Source: Taklimakanibacter sp050251035 (GTDB lineage: Bacteria; Pseudomonadota; Alphaproteobacteria; Rhizobiales; Aestuariivirgaceae). From it: DNA of 64,000 bases. The stretch covers positions 1-64,000 of the forward strand of contig JBFWNN010000020.1 of assembly GCA_050251035.1 (NCBI GenBank), in the 5' to 3' direction. Below, in pieces: positions 16,287-25,374 of the stretch. Below the pieces are notes generated by a model, which worked only from the letters and a program-made list of their open reading frames with translations, ran no database searches and was not told where the DNA came from. The stretch's first letter is position 1, and each line of letters begins with the position of its first letter. A program made the translations under genes and the position numbers.

Positions 16287-18101
16287 TTAGCTGGGCAGGA
16301 CGAAGATCCAGTTGGCGACGAGGACCACCAGGAGGCCCGCCGCCAGCGTCAGATAGGGCCAAATGCCCGCCTTGCGCTCGCCGAGATCCCCTTCCTTCAG
16401 CCCGAGATCGGCCATGGCCTGGGCCGGGAACCGGCCGCCATCCTGCACATAGTGCCGATAGGCGAAGACCGGGATGATCAGGGCCGCCAGCACGAAGCCG
16501 ACCCAGAGTGCGGTCGAATAGCCCCACACCTTGGCGCCCGCACCCAGGAACAGCGCATTGACGAAAGCGAGCACCGTGTTGAGGCCGATGAGCCAGGTCG
16601 GCGCCTTCCACGGCCGCGCCACGTGACCCGAATCGACGCGATGGATCCAGCCGGCATTGAGATTGAGGAAGTTGAAGATCATGTAGCCGACATTGGAGAG
16701 CGCCAGCACCCAGAAATAGCCGACGAGGTCGGAGGCGATGGCGAGGAGGATCAGATTGAAGCCGAAATCCGTCCACATCGCCCGTGTCGGCGCGCCATGC
16801 GAATTGACATGGGTCAGGTAGCGCGGCAGCCAGCCGTCCTTCGAGCCCTGATAGAGCGTGCGCGAGGAGCCCGCCATCGCCGTCATGATGGCGAGGAAGA
16901 GCGCCAGGATCATCAGGATGACCAGGATCTGCGTCACCACCTTGCCGCCATGCACCATGCCGGCCAGCGCCTCGCCGATGCCGGTGCCGTCGACGATGCC
17001 GGGCGCCAGCATGCCCGAATGTCCGAGCACGCCCTGGAAGGTGAAGGGAATGACGAAGTAGAAGAACATGCAGAGGAGGCCCGAATAGAAAATGGCCCGG
17101 AACGTGTCGGTCTTGGGATTCCGCAATTCGCGCGTGTAGCAGATCGAGGTCTCGAAGGCATAGGTCGACCAGGCGGCGATGAACAGGCCGCCGAAGAACA
17201 GCGTCCAGCCGCCGATATTCCAGGCGCCGTCGACGCCGGAATAGGCCGCCGTCGGCGGCACCAGCGCCGTCACGTTGGCCGAGTCGATGTTGCCCATCAG
17301 GATCGGCAGGAGGCCGATGATGGCGAGCGGCACCAGCACGATGATGGCGAGCCATTTCTGCGCGCTTGCCGTCGAGGCGATGCCGCGATGCTGGATGGCG
17401 AAGATGATCAACATCAGGATGGCGCCGATGAAGAAGGTGGCGTTGAGATTGGCCTGCGCCAAGCCCGGAATCGGGAAGGAAACGAGCGCCCAGCTACGGA
17501 TCCCTGGCGTGAGAGCCGCGACCGCATCCTGAGTGAGAAGTGCGGTCATCGCGTCCTGCGCCGTCTTGCCGGCATTGGCGGCGAGCCACTCCACCACCCG
17601 CGGCGATTCGGCCGTCAGCGTCGCGGCATTGGCCATCACCCAGTCGAGCACCGCTTGCGAGTCGGCCGCCGGAACCGGCCACAGCGCGTTGAGTATGTAG
17701 CCCGCCGCGATGGCGCAGCCGAGCGAGAGAACGGGAGTCCAGGCGAGCCAATTGCACCAGACGGAAAGCGGCGCGATGAACTTCGAATAGCGCAGCCACG
17801 CCGTCGCGCCATAGACCGAGGCGCCGCCCGACTTGTTGCCGAACATGCCGGCGATCTCGGCATAGGTGAAGGACTGCAGGAAGCCCATGACCATGGAGAT
17901 GATCCAGACCAGGAAAGCGAGCTTGCCGGTCGTGCCGGCAATGCCGCCGATCGAGAAGAGCACCAGCGGCGGCACGCCCGCTGCCACCCAGAAGGCGCCG
18001 CGCCAGTCGATGGCGCGGTGCAATTCGCCGGTCTCGGTGGTGACCAAGGCCGGTGAAACCGTCGCGCCGGCAGCCCCGCCAGCGCCCTGTTTCGTCGTCA
18101 T
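16287..18101 (-). CDS. APC-family permease, copy 2 (putative methylated-amine transporter)
   Basis: A 604-residue paralogue of the downstream permease, identical at most positions and with the same central insert. The start ATG at 18101 follows AAGGAG by 9 nt. Differences cluster in the first 25 residues and scattered membrane-segment positions, as expected for an older duplication rather than an assembly repeat. Each copy has its own operator array of the same geometry, so they can be expressed separately. Possibly the two prefer different methylated amines. Downstream of the flavin reductase gene on the same strand. Confidence 0.85.
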   Translation of the reverse strand: MTTKQGAGGAAGATVSPALVTTETGELHRAIDWRGAFWVAAGVPPLVLFSIGGIAGTTGKLAFLVWIISMVMGFLQSFTYAEIAGMFGNKSGGASVYGATAWLRYSKFIAPLSVWCNWLAWTPVLSLGCAIAAGYILNALWPVPAADSQAVLDWVMANAATLTAESPRVVEWLAANAGKTAQDAMTALLTQDAVAALTPGIRSWALVSFPIPGLAQANLNATFFIGAILMLIIFAIQHRGIASTASAQKWLAIIVLVPLAIIGLLPILMGNIDSANVTALVPPTAAYSGVDGAWNIGGWTLFFGGLFIAAWSTYAFETSICYTRELRNPKTDTFRAIFYSGLLCMFFYFVIPFTFQGVLGHSGMLAPGIVDGTGIGEALAGMVHGGKVVTQILVILMILALFLAIMTAMAGSSRTLYQGSKDGWLPRYLTHVNSHGAPTRAMWTDFGFNLILLAIASDLVGYFWVLALSNVGYMIFNFLNLNAGWIHRVDSGHVARPWKAPTWLIGLNTVLAFVNALFLGAGAKVWGYSTALWVGFVLAALIIPVFAYRHYVQDGGRFPAQAMADLGLKEGDLGERKAGIWPYLTLAAGLLVVLVANWIFVLPS

Positions 18102-18317
18102 GAAGGATATCTCCTTGTGTTGAAGCGACAGCTGCCGTCCGGCGCCATGGGCGCCGCGGTGGAACGACTGAGCTCGAGACAAAAGGAGAGTGGCCGGCGA
18201 AACGCCCGGGTGTTCTCCTTCCTGCGCGAACACGCCAAGCCGGATCTCTGCCCGGTTTTCAGCATGACCATTTTCCCCACCATGAAAACCGTATTCACGG
18301 TTGCGACGATGCTAAAA

Positions 18318-18363
18318 TGGCCTGCTTTTGGTTACAAGCGGTATTGATTGGGCGTCACTCGGT
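18318..18363 (-). promoter_or_regulatory. Phased NCCA repeat array upstream of permease copy 2
   Basis: On the + strand TGGC 18318, TGGT 18329, CGGT 18339, TGGG 18349 and CGGT 18360: steps of 11, 10, 10 and 11 bp, identical to copy 1. The distal elements overlap the last codons of the flavin reductase gene. A TAGCAT follows the array toward the permease, as in copy 1. The remainder of the 253-bp gap is similar in places to the copy-1 leader. Confidence 0.7.
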
Positions 18364-18840
18364 CATCAACCGATAATCGCCGTGCCAGAAAATCAACGGC
18401 CGGCCCATCGGGTCGTGGTCGAAATTGATGACCTCGCCGACAAAGATCACATGGTCGCCACCCTGATAGGTATAAGCCATCTTGCATTCGAAGACGGCGA
18501 GCGCATTGGGCAGGATCGGACAGCCGGTGTCCCAGGTCTCGTAATCGAGCCCTGTCCATTTGTCGTCGAGCGAGCGCGAGAAGCGGCGCGATATGTCGTC
18601 CTGGCCTTCCCGCAGGACATTCACAGCGAAATGGTCGGTCGAGAGGTAAGCCTTGAAACTGTAGGCCCGCTTGCCAAGGCTCCACAGGACGAGCGGTGGC
18701 TCGAGCGACACCGCGCTGAAGGAATTGACCGTATTGCCGAGGGGTTCGCCCCTGGCGCCGCGGGTCGTGACGATGGTGACGCCGGTGGCGAAGGCCCCCA
18801 GAGCGGTGCGAAAGGCGCGGGCATCGATCGGCGCGTTCAT
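18355..18840 (-). CDS. Flavin reductase family protein
   Basis: A 161-residue flavin-reductase-like (split beta-barrel FMN-binding) protein. Family features are the N-terminal FRTALGAFATGVTIVTT, the NSFSAVSLEPPLVLWSL substrate loop and the GDHVIFVGEV strand. Such proteins reduce FMN or FAD with NAD(P)H for a partner monooxygenase. It is divergent from tdm and sits between tdm and the permeases, so it may feed an amine-oxidising enzyme, though Tmm has its own NADPH and FAD sites and should not need one. GGAG lies 10 nt before the ATG. Confidence 0.88.
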   Translation of the reverse strand: MNAPIDARAFRTALGAFATGVTIVTTRGARGEPLGNTVNSFSAVSLEPPLVLWSLGKRAYSFKAYLSTDHFAVNVLREGQDDISRRFSRSLDDKWTGLDYETWDTGCPILPNALAVFECKMAYTYQGGDHVIFVGEVINFDHDPMGRPLIFWHGDYRLMTE

Positions 18841-18906
18841 CCAGGCAGGTCTCCGTCAACTCGCGTGGTTCTAGCGCGTCCTGATAAAAGAGTGATGAGC
18901 GATTTT

Positions 18907-18952
18907 TCCAAGAATACACCACTAAGAACCAATTAAGCCCAATTTCATACCA
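18907..18952 (+). promoter_or_regulatory. Phased NCCA repeat array upstream of tdm
   Basis: TCCA 18907, ACCA 18918, ACCA 18928, CCCA 18938, ACCA 18949: five elements stepped by 11, 10, 10 and 11 bp, the same geometry as at the two permeases. The array ends 35 bp before the tdm ATG and lies in the 147-bp region shared with the divergent flavin reductase gene. Confidence 0.72.
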
Positions 18953-18987
18953 TTGCTTTCCCCTGCGCTTCGCGTTAGCCTCGCCCT

Positions 18988-21372
18988 ATGAACAGGTTCG
19001 AAAAAGACCTCCGGAGCCTGCAGGCGGCGGGCGCTGCGCCGCGGCCCAGCATCGTCTATCGGCCCGGCAACCCGACCCTGCCCAAGGGCACCGAGCGCTA
19101 CAAGGTTGTGGGTGGCGGCTCCCTCGTCCTCGACATCAAGGCCGGCGACCGGCTGACCGTCACCGATCTCGAAGGTGGCCAGGCGTGCGAGTTGGTCGCC
19201 GTCGGTGCCGATGGCCGCAGCGATCCCGCGCTCCTCGGCGCCACTGAAGCGGTCGAGCCGAAAGGTCTCAAGGCGACCTTGGCTGGCGATGAGGACTCGG
19301 CCGTGCGTGTGCGCAAGGCCCTCGCCCGCCGCGGCATCGATCTGGCCCATGCCAAGGCGATCCGGCTGTTCGGCAGACTGTCGCCGGCAGGCAGCCGGCA
19401 GAGTTTCATGGCCGGACGCGACGGCGTGGTGATCATCGCCGCCCCGGGCGGGAAAATGGATGCCGAGGCGCAGGACACCGCGACGCCGCTCGACGTGCGC
19501 GTCGAGCGGGCGACGCTCCCCCGCGCCAACGAGCTCATCGCGCTGCCCGAGCCATTGGCCGATCCCTTGCAGGAGATAAGGGTCGATGCCGCGACCGCCA
19601 GGGCCTATGTCGTGCGCGCCGGCGAATACATCCAGATCATCGACGTCGCCGGCCGGCAGATGACCGACTTCCAGTGCTTCTCGCGGCGCAAGCTCGACCA
19701 GGGCCTCGAAAACGCGCTCGACGGGACGGTGACGCGCACCCTCACCGGGCGCGCCTATCCGACGCCCGGCCTCCTCTCCAAGATGTTCGGCTTCGATTTC
19801 GAGCCCCTGGTCGAAGTCGTCCAGGATACCGTCGGGCGGCACGACTTCTTCGCCACCGCCTGCAACAGCCGTTATTACGACGATGTCGGCTATCCGGGGC
19901 ATGTGAACTGCACCGAGAACTTCAATCGTGCGCTCGAGTCCTATGGCGTCGCCCCGCGCAAGGGCTGGGAAGCGATCAACTATTTCTACAACACCCGCGT
20001 CGACGACCATAACCAGCTCTATTACGACGAAGCCTGGTCGCGTCCCGGCGACTATGTGCTGATGCGCGCACTCACCGACCTCGTCTGCGTGTCGTCGGCG
20101 TGCCCCGACGACATCAATGTCGGCAATGGCTGGGACCCGACCGACATCCATGTGCGCACATATTCCGATAAAGAGAAATTCTCGAGAGCGGTGGCCTATC
20201 GCATGACCCCAGACGCCGAACCCCAGCTCACGCGCGAGACCGCATTCCACCCGCGCTTCTCCGCCCTCACCCGCAACTACACGGAGTATCGCGGCTTCTG
20301 GCTGCCGCAGCGCTTCAACAATGACGGCCCGGTCGAGGAATATTGGGCGTGCCGCGAGCGCGTGGCGATGATGGACCTCTCGCCCTTGCGCAAGTTCGAG
20401 GTGACTGGCCCCGATGCCGAGGCGCTGTTGCAATATTGCCTGACGCGCGACATCCGCAAATTGTCACCAGGCCAGGTCGTCTATACCGCGATGTGCTACG
20501 AGCATGGCGGCATGATCGATGACGGCACCGTGTTCCGCATCGCTCAGAACAACTTCCGCTGGATCGGCGGCGACGAATTCAGCGGCCTCTGGCTGCGCCA
20601 GCAGGCCGAGAAGATGGGCTTCAAGGCTTGGGTGCGCTCTTCGACCAATCAGCTGCACAACATCGCCGTGCAAGGTCCGAAGTCGCGTGAGCTCCTCAAG
20701 GAGATCATCTGGACGGCGCCGGCCCAGCCCGAGATCGGCGAGATCGACTGGTTCCGCTTCGCCGTCGGCCGCATCGGCGGCTTCGAAGGCGTGCCGCTGG
20801 TCGTGTCGCGCACCGGCTATACCGGCGAGCTCGGCTATGAGATCTTCTGCCATCCCAAGGACGCGGTCGCCGTTTTCGACGCGGTATGGGAAGCGGGCCA
20901 GAAACACGGCATCTCACCCTTGGGGCTCGAGGCGCTCGACATGCTGCGCATCGAGGCAGGTCTCATCTTCTTCAATTACGAATTCACCGACCAGACCGAT
21001 CCCTTCGAGGCCGGCATCGGCTTCACCGTGCCGCTCAAGACGAAAAGCGACGATTTCATCGGCAAGGCGGCGCTCATCGAGCGCAAGGAGCATCCGCGCC
21101 ACAAGCTCGTCGGCCTCGACATCGACGCCAATGACACGGTCGGCCATGGCGACTGCGTCCATGTCGGGCGCGCCCAGATCGGCGTGGTGACGAGCGGCAC
21201 CCGCTCGCCACTGCTCAAGAAGAACATCGCGCTCGCCCGCGTCGACGTCACCCATTCCGCGATCGGCACCGAAGTCGAGGTCGGCAAGCTCGACGGCCAC
21301 CAGAAGCGGCTGCCGGCGCGCATCGTGCGCTTCGCGCATTACGACCCGGAGAAGACACGGCCACGATCCTAG
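18988..21372 (+). CDS. tdm: Trimethylamine N-oxide demethylase (DUF1989 + GcvT)
   Basis: A 794-residue protein whose N-terminal half (about 30-370) is a DUF1989/urea-carboxylase-associated domain and whose C-terminal half (about 415-790) is a GcvT/aminomethyltransferase fold with a C-terminal barrel (RTGYTGELGYEIF, LRIEAGL). That pairing is the architecture of Tdm, which splits TMAO into dimethylamine and formaldehyde, the latter probably captured by tetrahydrofolate on the GcvT domain. Several cysteines in the DUF1989 half (QCFSRR, ACNSRYY, HVNCTENF, CVSSACPDD) are candidate metal ligands. No clear Shine-Dalgarno precedes ATG 18988. Context: tmm, permeases and a shared operator type. A dimethylglycine-dehydrogenase-like enzyme is the less likely alternative, since no FAD domain is present. 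Confidence 0.88.
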   Translation: MNRFEKDLRSLQAAGAAPRPSIVYRPGNPTLPKGTERYKVVGGGSLVLDIKAGDRLTVTDLEGGQACELVAVGADGRSDPALLGATEAVEPKGLKATLAGDEDSAVRVRKALARRGIDLAHAKAIRLFGRLSPAGSRQSFMAGRDGVVIIAAPGGKMDAEAQDTATPLDVRVERATLPRANELIALPEPLADPLQEIRVDAATARAYVVRAGEYIQIIDVAGRQMTDFQCFSRRKLDQGLENALDGTVTRTLTGRAYPTPGLLSKMFGFDFEPLVEVVQDTVGRHDFFATACNSRYYDDVGYPGHVNCTENFNRALESYGVAPRKGWEAINYFYNTRVDDHNQLYYDEAWSRPGDYVLMRALTDLVCVSSACPDDINVGNGWDPTDIHVRTYSDKEKFSRAVAYRMTPDAEPQLTRETAFHPRFSALTRNYTEYRGFWLPQRFNNDGPVEEYWACRERVAMMDLSPLRKFEVTGPDAEALLQYCLTRDIRKLSPGQVVYTAMCYEHGGMIDDGTVFRIAQNNFRWIGGDEFSGLWLRQQAEKMGFKAWVRSSTNQLHNIAVQGPKSRELLKEIIWTAPAQPEIGEIDWFRFAVGRIGGFEGVPLVVSRTGYTGELGYEIFCHPKDAVAVFDAVWEAGQKHGISPLGLEALDMLRIEAGLIFFNYEFTDQTDPFEAGIGFTVPLKTKSDDFIGKAALIERKEHPRHKLVGLDIDANDTVGHGDCVHVGRAQIGVVTSGTRSPLLKKNIALARVDVTHSAIGTEVEVGKLDGHQKRLPARIVRFAHYDPEKTRPRS

Positions 21373-21380
21373 CGCCGTCC

Positions 21381-22190
21381 ATGCCGCTGTTTCGCCGGCG
21401 CGTCCGTTGCCTGCTCCTCGGCGCGGTGGTCCTTGCTTCAGCCTATGCGCTTCTGGCCTATGTCGTCATGCCCCTGGCCTGGTCGCATTACGAGCACCAG
21501 ACACGCCTGCAAAACCTGCCGATGGTGACGCGCACCGCGCAAGACATTCCGGGCGACCCGCTCAATATCGGGCTGGTCGGCGCCAAGGAAGACATCGCCT
21601 TCGCCATGCAGGCGGCAGGCTGGTCGCCGGCAGACAAGCTCACCTGGCGCAGCAGCATCGCCATTGTCGGCAGCGTCATCCTCGACCGCGGCTATAAGGA
21701 CGCGCCGGTCAGCCCACTCTTCCTCGCGGGACGGCCCGAGGATCTCGCTTATGAGAAGGAAGACGGAGCCAGCGCCGACCGACGTCATCATGTGCGGCTG
21801 TGGCAGGTGCTGGCAACGGGCGCCGAAGCGCGGCCGGTATGGCTGGGCGCCGCCACTTTCGACACCGGCGTGGGCCTGAGCCGCTATACCGGCCAGTTTA
21901 CCCATCACATCGCCGCCGACATCGATGCCGAGCGCGACGATCTCGGCGCGGACCTCGTCAAGGCAGGCATGGTCACGACGACCTACCAGGTCTCCGGTAT
22001 CGGCCCGACGCTCTTCGGCCGGAACGGCGGCGGCGACAGATATTACACTGACGGCGAGGTCCATGTGATGGTCCTGACCGCGCGCGGTGCGGTCAATCCC
22101 AAGCCACCGGCCGAATTGCCCGATCCGCCCATCGTCGCACTGAAGGATGGCCTGTGGCGGAGTGCCCGCGAGGCAACGGGACTGGACTGA
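21381..22190 (+). CDS. LssY C-terminal domain protein, membrane anchored
   Basis: A 269-residue protein with one N-terminal membrane segment (LLLGAVVLASAYALLAYVVM) followed by an LssY-C domain (PGDPLNIGLVGAKEDIAFAMQAAGW...DRYYTDGEVHVMVL). The domain's function is unknown; in other bacteria it is fused to PAP2 phosphatases or DedA-type proteins. Here it stands alone, 8 bp after tdm, probably as read-through passenger. I see nothing that ties it to amine metabolism. Confidence 0.8.
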   Translation: MPLFRRRVRCLLLGAVVLASAYALLAYVVMPLAWSHYEHQTRLQNLPMVTRTAQDIPGDPLNIGLVGAKEDIAFAMQAAGWSPADKLTWRSSIAIVGSVILDRGYKDAPVSPLFLAGRPEDLAYEKEDGASADRRHHVRLWQVLATGAEARPVWLGAATFDTGVGLSRYTGQFTHHIAADIDAERDDLGADLVKAGMVTTTYQVSGIGPTLFGRNGGGDRYYTDGEVHVMVLTARGAVNPKPPAELPDPPIVALKDGLWRSAREATGLD

Positions 22191-22206
22191 GCGCTCGCGA
22201 CACCCT

Positions 22207-23307
22207 TCATCTTGTATCGGCGGCGATCCACTTCACCCAACGGCCATGCGGATCGCCGAGCGCCAGGAGATGGTCGTCGCCGGGCCACACCTTGAGGCGC
22301 AGCGAGAAGGCCTTGTCGAGTTCGGGATCGACCTCGAAACGCAGCCAGGCGAGCGGGGAGTCGCGCGTGGCCGCCGCCCCTGCCCGCTCCATATGAGCGA
22401 TGATCCGCTCCTGGCCGGCCTCGGGGAAATACTGGAAGGCGATCGAATGAAACAGCACCTGCTGCTCGCCCCAGGCCGTTGTCGCTCCGATCCGGCGCTC
22501 GACCCAGGCGGCGGCGTCACCACGCTCGATCTTGACCGGATGATGCGCGGCAATGGCGAGGGCGGCGGCCAGGCGCTTCACGCGCTGCGCCTGATCCGGC
22601 CAGACATAGGCCAGGAGCCGCTCGCGGTCCTGGGCCGAAGTCGTGTCGAGCGGCGAGAGATCGCAGCCCGTTCGGCTCACCACGCGCGGCGACAGGTTGG
22701 GCGGCGCGCCGCCCTCCCAGTCCGGCGTCAGGAACAGAGCGGCCCCCGCCGCGCCGAACACATCCTCGCCGAAGCGATAGGCATAGCGGTCGAGATTGAG
22801 ATTGAGGCCGGCGCTCGCCCCCACTTCGCAGAGATGCATCGGCAAAGGATAATGCGCCCAGAGCCAGCACAGGCCGGCGAACAGGATGGAGGAGCGGCCG
22901 ACCTCATTGGTCTGCGGCGCGTGCGCGAGCCACGGCCTGATATTGGCTTCCGCATCGGCCAGCGCCTCGGCGATCCTCGGCCACAGGACCTCACCGTCGG
23001 GCAGCGGATTGGGCGGATAGAGCGGCGCCAGCCCGGGCAGCAACCCCTTGCGCACCAGACCGTTCAAGGCGCCGGCGAAGCGCAACGGAACGGAGTCCGC
23101 CTTGGAGTCGGGATCGCCCGGCCAGTCGAGGATGGTTTCGCCAATGCCGGTCGAACGGTCGAGCCGCTCGGCCGCGAGCGCGCAGACGAGGCCGGTTAAC
23201 GGCGAGCCCAGATCGCGGCACCATTCCGCCTGCCGGCGAAAGGCCTGCCGGACCCGCGCTTCGCTGTCCTCGCTACTCGGCCGCTTCTCGGCGTCCCGTT
23301 TTGCCAT
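22207..23307 (-). CDS. DUF2332 family protein
   Basis: A 366-residue protein with the DUF2332 pattern: QAFRRQAEWCRDLGSPLTG near the N terminus, EVGRSSILFAGLCWL, then LCEVGASAGLNLNLDRYAYRFG, which resembles the glycine-rich SAM-binding loop of methyltransferases, and a C-terminal FHSIAFQYF...WLRFEVDP. Activity is not established. ATG at 23307 gives a 35-bp overlap with the tmm 3' end on the same strand, so it is expressed with tmm. The site MAKRDAEKRP is chosen over longer starts that lie deep in tmm. Confidence 0.8.
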   Translation of the reverse strand: MAKRDAEKRPSSEDSEARVRQAFRRQAEWCRDLGSPLTGLVCALAAERLDRSTGIGETILDWPGDPDSKADSVPLRFAGALNGLVRKGLLPGLAPLYPPNPLPDGEVLWPRIAEALADAEANIRPWLAHAPQTNEVGRSSILFAGLCWLWAHYPLPMHLCEVGASAGLNLNLDRYAYRFGEDVFGAAGAALFLTPDWEGGAPPNLSPRVVSRTGCDLSPLDTTSAQDRERLLAYVWPDQAQRVKRLAAALAIAAHHPVKIERGDAAAWVERRIGATTAWGEQQVLFHSIAFQYFPEAGQERIIAHMERAGAAATRDSPLAWLRFEVDPELDKAFSLRLKVWPGDDHLLALGDPHGRWVKWIAADTR

Positions 23308-24640
23308 CACCCAGATAGCAGTCCATGGAATCATCCATGGCGTCAACCCAGGGCGTGTGGTGCTTCGGCGACAGGGTGCCGGTCATCAAGGAACGATAGG
23401 CGTTGTTGCGGAAGCCCATGATGTCCTCGGCCTTATGGTGCTCCCACTCCATGAAGGTCTTGTTGGTCGCCTCGATGTCGAACTTCGGATAGTCGATCTC
23501 CGCCAGAAGCTCCTTCACATAATCACCCTGGAACCAGATCATCTGCTCGGCATTCTCGAGCTTCTCCTCGCGCTTGCGCCAAGCCTTGCCGTGTTTCGTC
23601 ATCTTGTCCTTCGTGGGCAGCTTGATGCGGCCCATGATGACGTCGCGGGCGTACCAGGCCTGCGCGTCGAACATGTTGAAGGTGTAGAACTGGTCCTGCA
23701 TGCCGATATAGAAGAGTCGCGGATTCTCCTCCCACACCACACCCTTGTAGAGGCCGAGCGGCCACAGGCGGTTCGCCGTCTTGAGGCGCAAATCGTCGGT
23801 GAGGAAGGGGAAGTGATGCAGGTAGCCCGTACACAGGATGATCGCATCGACATCCTTGGTCGTCCCGTCCTTGAAATGGGCGGTCTTGTTGACGAGCTTC
23901 TGGAGCAGCGGACGCTCCTTGAAATTCTCCGGCCAGTTGAAGCCCATGGGTTTCGTGCGATAGCTGGTGGTGACCGACTTCGCCCCGTATTTCCAGCATT
24001 GCGAGCCGATGTCCTCGGCCGAATAGCTGCGCCCGACGATCAGCACGTCCTTGCCCTTGAACTCGAGCGCGTCGCGGAAATCGTGAGAGTGCATCACGCG
24101 GCCGTTGAACGTCGCCATGCCGTCGAAATAGGGGACGCTCGGTGTCGAGAAGTGGCCGGAGGCGACGACCACATAGTCGAACTCCTCGGCATACATCCGG
24201 TCTTTCTTGCGGTCATGCGCGGTGACGGTGAACTTCTTCGTGCGCTTGTTCCAGGTCACCATGCGCACCGGAGTGGAGAAGCGCACCCATTTGCGCACAC
24301 CCGCCTTCTCGACGCGGCCCTTGATATAGTCCCACAGAACGGCGCGCGGCGGATAGGAGCCGATCGGCTTGCCGAAATGCTCCTCGAATGTGTAGTCGGC
24401 GAATTCGAGGCACTCCTTGGGGCCGTTGGACCACAGATAGCGGTACATGCTGCCATGCACCGGCTCGCCATGTTCATCGAGGCCGGTGCGCCAGGTGTAG
24501 TTCCACAGGCCGCCCCAATCCTCCTGCTTCTCGAAACAGACCACTTCCGGGATCTTGGCCTTCTTCTTCCGGGCCGACTGAAACGCCCGCAACTGCGCCA
24601 AGCCGGATGGACCCGCACCGATCACCGCGACTCTTGTCAT
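23273..24640 (-). CDS. tmm: Trimethylamine monooxygenase (flavin-containing, Tmm)
   Basis: A 455-residue class B flavoprotein monooxygenase. It has the FAD Rossmann motif VAVIGAGPSGLAQL (residue 3 onward), a second NADPH motif (VLIVGRSYSAEDIG), the FMO-type FSTPSVPYF region and the C-terminal FRNNAYRS...HHTPW. Stretches such as EDWGGLWNYTWRTGLDEHGE and MYRYLWSNGPKE match bacterial Tmm, which oxidises TMA to TMAO with NADPH and O2. GGAGGAG precedes ATG 24640 by about 10 nt. Its product is the substrate of Tdm, encoded 2 kb away, which makes the pair persuasive. It shares a 170-bp divergent promoter region with an unknown operon. Confidence 0.92.
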   Translation of the reverse strand: MTRVAVIGAGPSGLAQLRAFQSARKKKAKIPEVVCFEKQEDWGGLWNYTWRTGLDEHGEPVHGSMYRYLWSNGPKECLEFADYTFEEHFGKPIGSYPPRAVLWDYIKGRVEKAGVRKWVRFSTPVRMVTWNKRTKKFTVTAHDRKKDRMYAEEFDYVVVASGHFSTPSVPYFDGMATFNGRVMHSHDFRDALEFKGKDVLIVGRSYSAEDIGSQCWKYGAKSVTTSYRTKPMGFNWPENFKERPLLQKLVNKTAHFKDGTTKDVDAIILCTGYLHHFPFLTDDLRLKTANRLWPLGLYKGVVWEENPRLFYIGMQDQFYTFNMFDAQAWYARDVIMGRIKLPTKDKMTKHGKAWRKREEKLENAEQMIWFQGDYVKELLAEIDYPKFDIEATNKTFMEWEHHKAEDIMGFRNNAYRSLMTGTLSPKHHTPWVDAMDDSMDCYLGDGKTGRREAAE

Positions 24641-24710
24641 GTCCTGAACTCTCCTCCAGTTCACCGGTCCCTGCCCCCATGGCGGGACGGCAATTATTTT
24701 TGACTCGACG

Positions 24711-24746
24711 ACCAATTCTGACCACTATTAGGCCAATTCTGAACCA
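24711..24746 (+). promoter_or_regulatory. Phased NCCA repeat array between tmm and the divergent 24811 gene
   Basis: ACCA 24711, ACCA 24721, GCCA 24732, ACCA 24743: four elements stepped by 10, 11 and 11 bp, three of them extended to CCAATT. Orientation follows the gene at 24811, but the array also lies 71 bp upstream of the tmm start, so it may serve both directions. Confidence 0.68.
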
Positions 24747-24810
24747 ATTTTGCAATAGAAAGAAGCATGCTGCACTGCGACATTGGTCTAGAACCGCACG
24801 AGTGACCCCC

Positions 24811-25374
24811 ATGAAACGACTGTCCAACAGCGAACTCAAGAACAGTTTCATCGCCTGGCAGTGCCGCCTCAGGCAGATGGCGATGCGCGACCATGGCGGG
24901 GCGCCGATGCCGGGCTTCCGGCCCCGGGTGGCAAGCCTCAAAGGCGAGGTCATCCTGCCGGAGATGACCATCCTCTTGGTGCCCAACAATCCCGAGGAAA
25001 GCACGGCCTTCTTCAAGTTCCAGCTGCAGAAGACGAATGACCACCGTCAGGCCTTCGAGGCCGGCATCAAATATCTCGCGGCCGACTATTACCAGTTGCC
25101 GGAGCTCTTTTCCGATGAGATCACCGCCGTCTTCGCCAAAGGCTCGGCCGTGGCCGAGCGCATCGTCAAGCTCAAGACCGTACTTCTCGATTTCGAGCAA
25201 TATGCCCAGCGCTACCGGATGGCCTGCGCCGTCAAGCGCCTCCCCGCCCGGGACATTTCACGCGAGGCGAGCCTCTGGCACAACCGGCTGTTCAATCCCA
25301 ATCTCGGCAACGACGTCGAGGTTCTGAGCTTCCGCCCCAACTGGAAGAACGCCATGGCTGAGCCTTGGCCATGA
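24811..25374 (+). CDS. Conserved-looking hypothetical protein divergent from tmm
   Basis: A 187-residue soluble protein I do not recognise: MKRLSNSELKNSFIAWQCRLRQ at the N terminus, a helix-rich middle (EAGIKYLAADYYQLPELFSDEITAVF) and a C-terminal LSFRPNWKNAMAEPWP. No signal peptide, membrane segment or known catalytic motif is visible. ATG at 24811 is the only reasonable start after the promoter region. It shares the phased operator region with tmm and overlaps the next small gene by 4 bp, so it probably belongs to the amine regulon. Codon use looks like that of its neighbours. Confidence 0.75.
   Translation: MKRLSNSELKNSFIAWQCRLRQMAMRDHGGAPMPGFRPRVASLKGEVILPEMTILLVPNNPEESTAFFKFQLQKTNDHRQAFEAGIKYLAADYYQLPELFSDEITAVFAKGSAVAERIVKLKTVLLDFEQYAQRYRMACAVKRLPARDISREASLWHNRLFNPNLGNDVEVLSFRPNWKNAMAEPWP

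Noticed and set aside
14140..18101. Assembly artefact as the source of the two permease copies
   Set aside because: The copies differ at many positions, including leaders, N termini and the length of the protein, so they are true paralogues.
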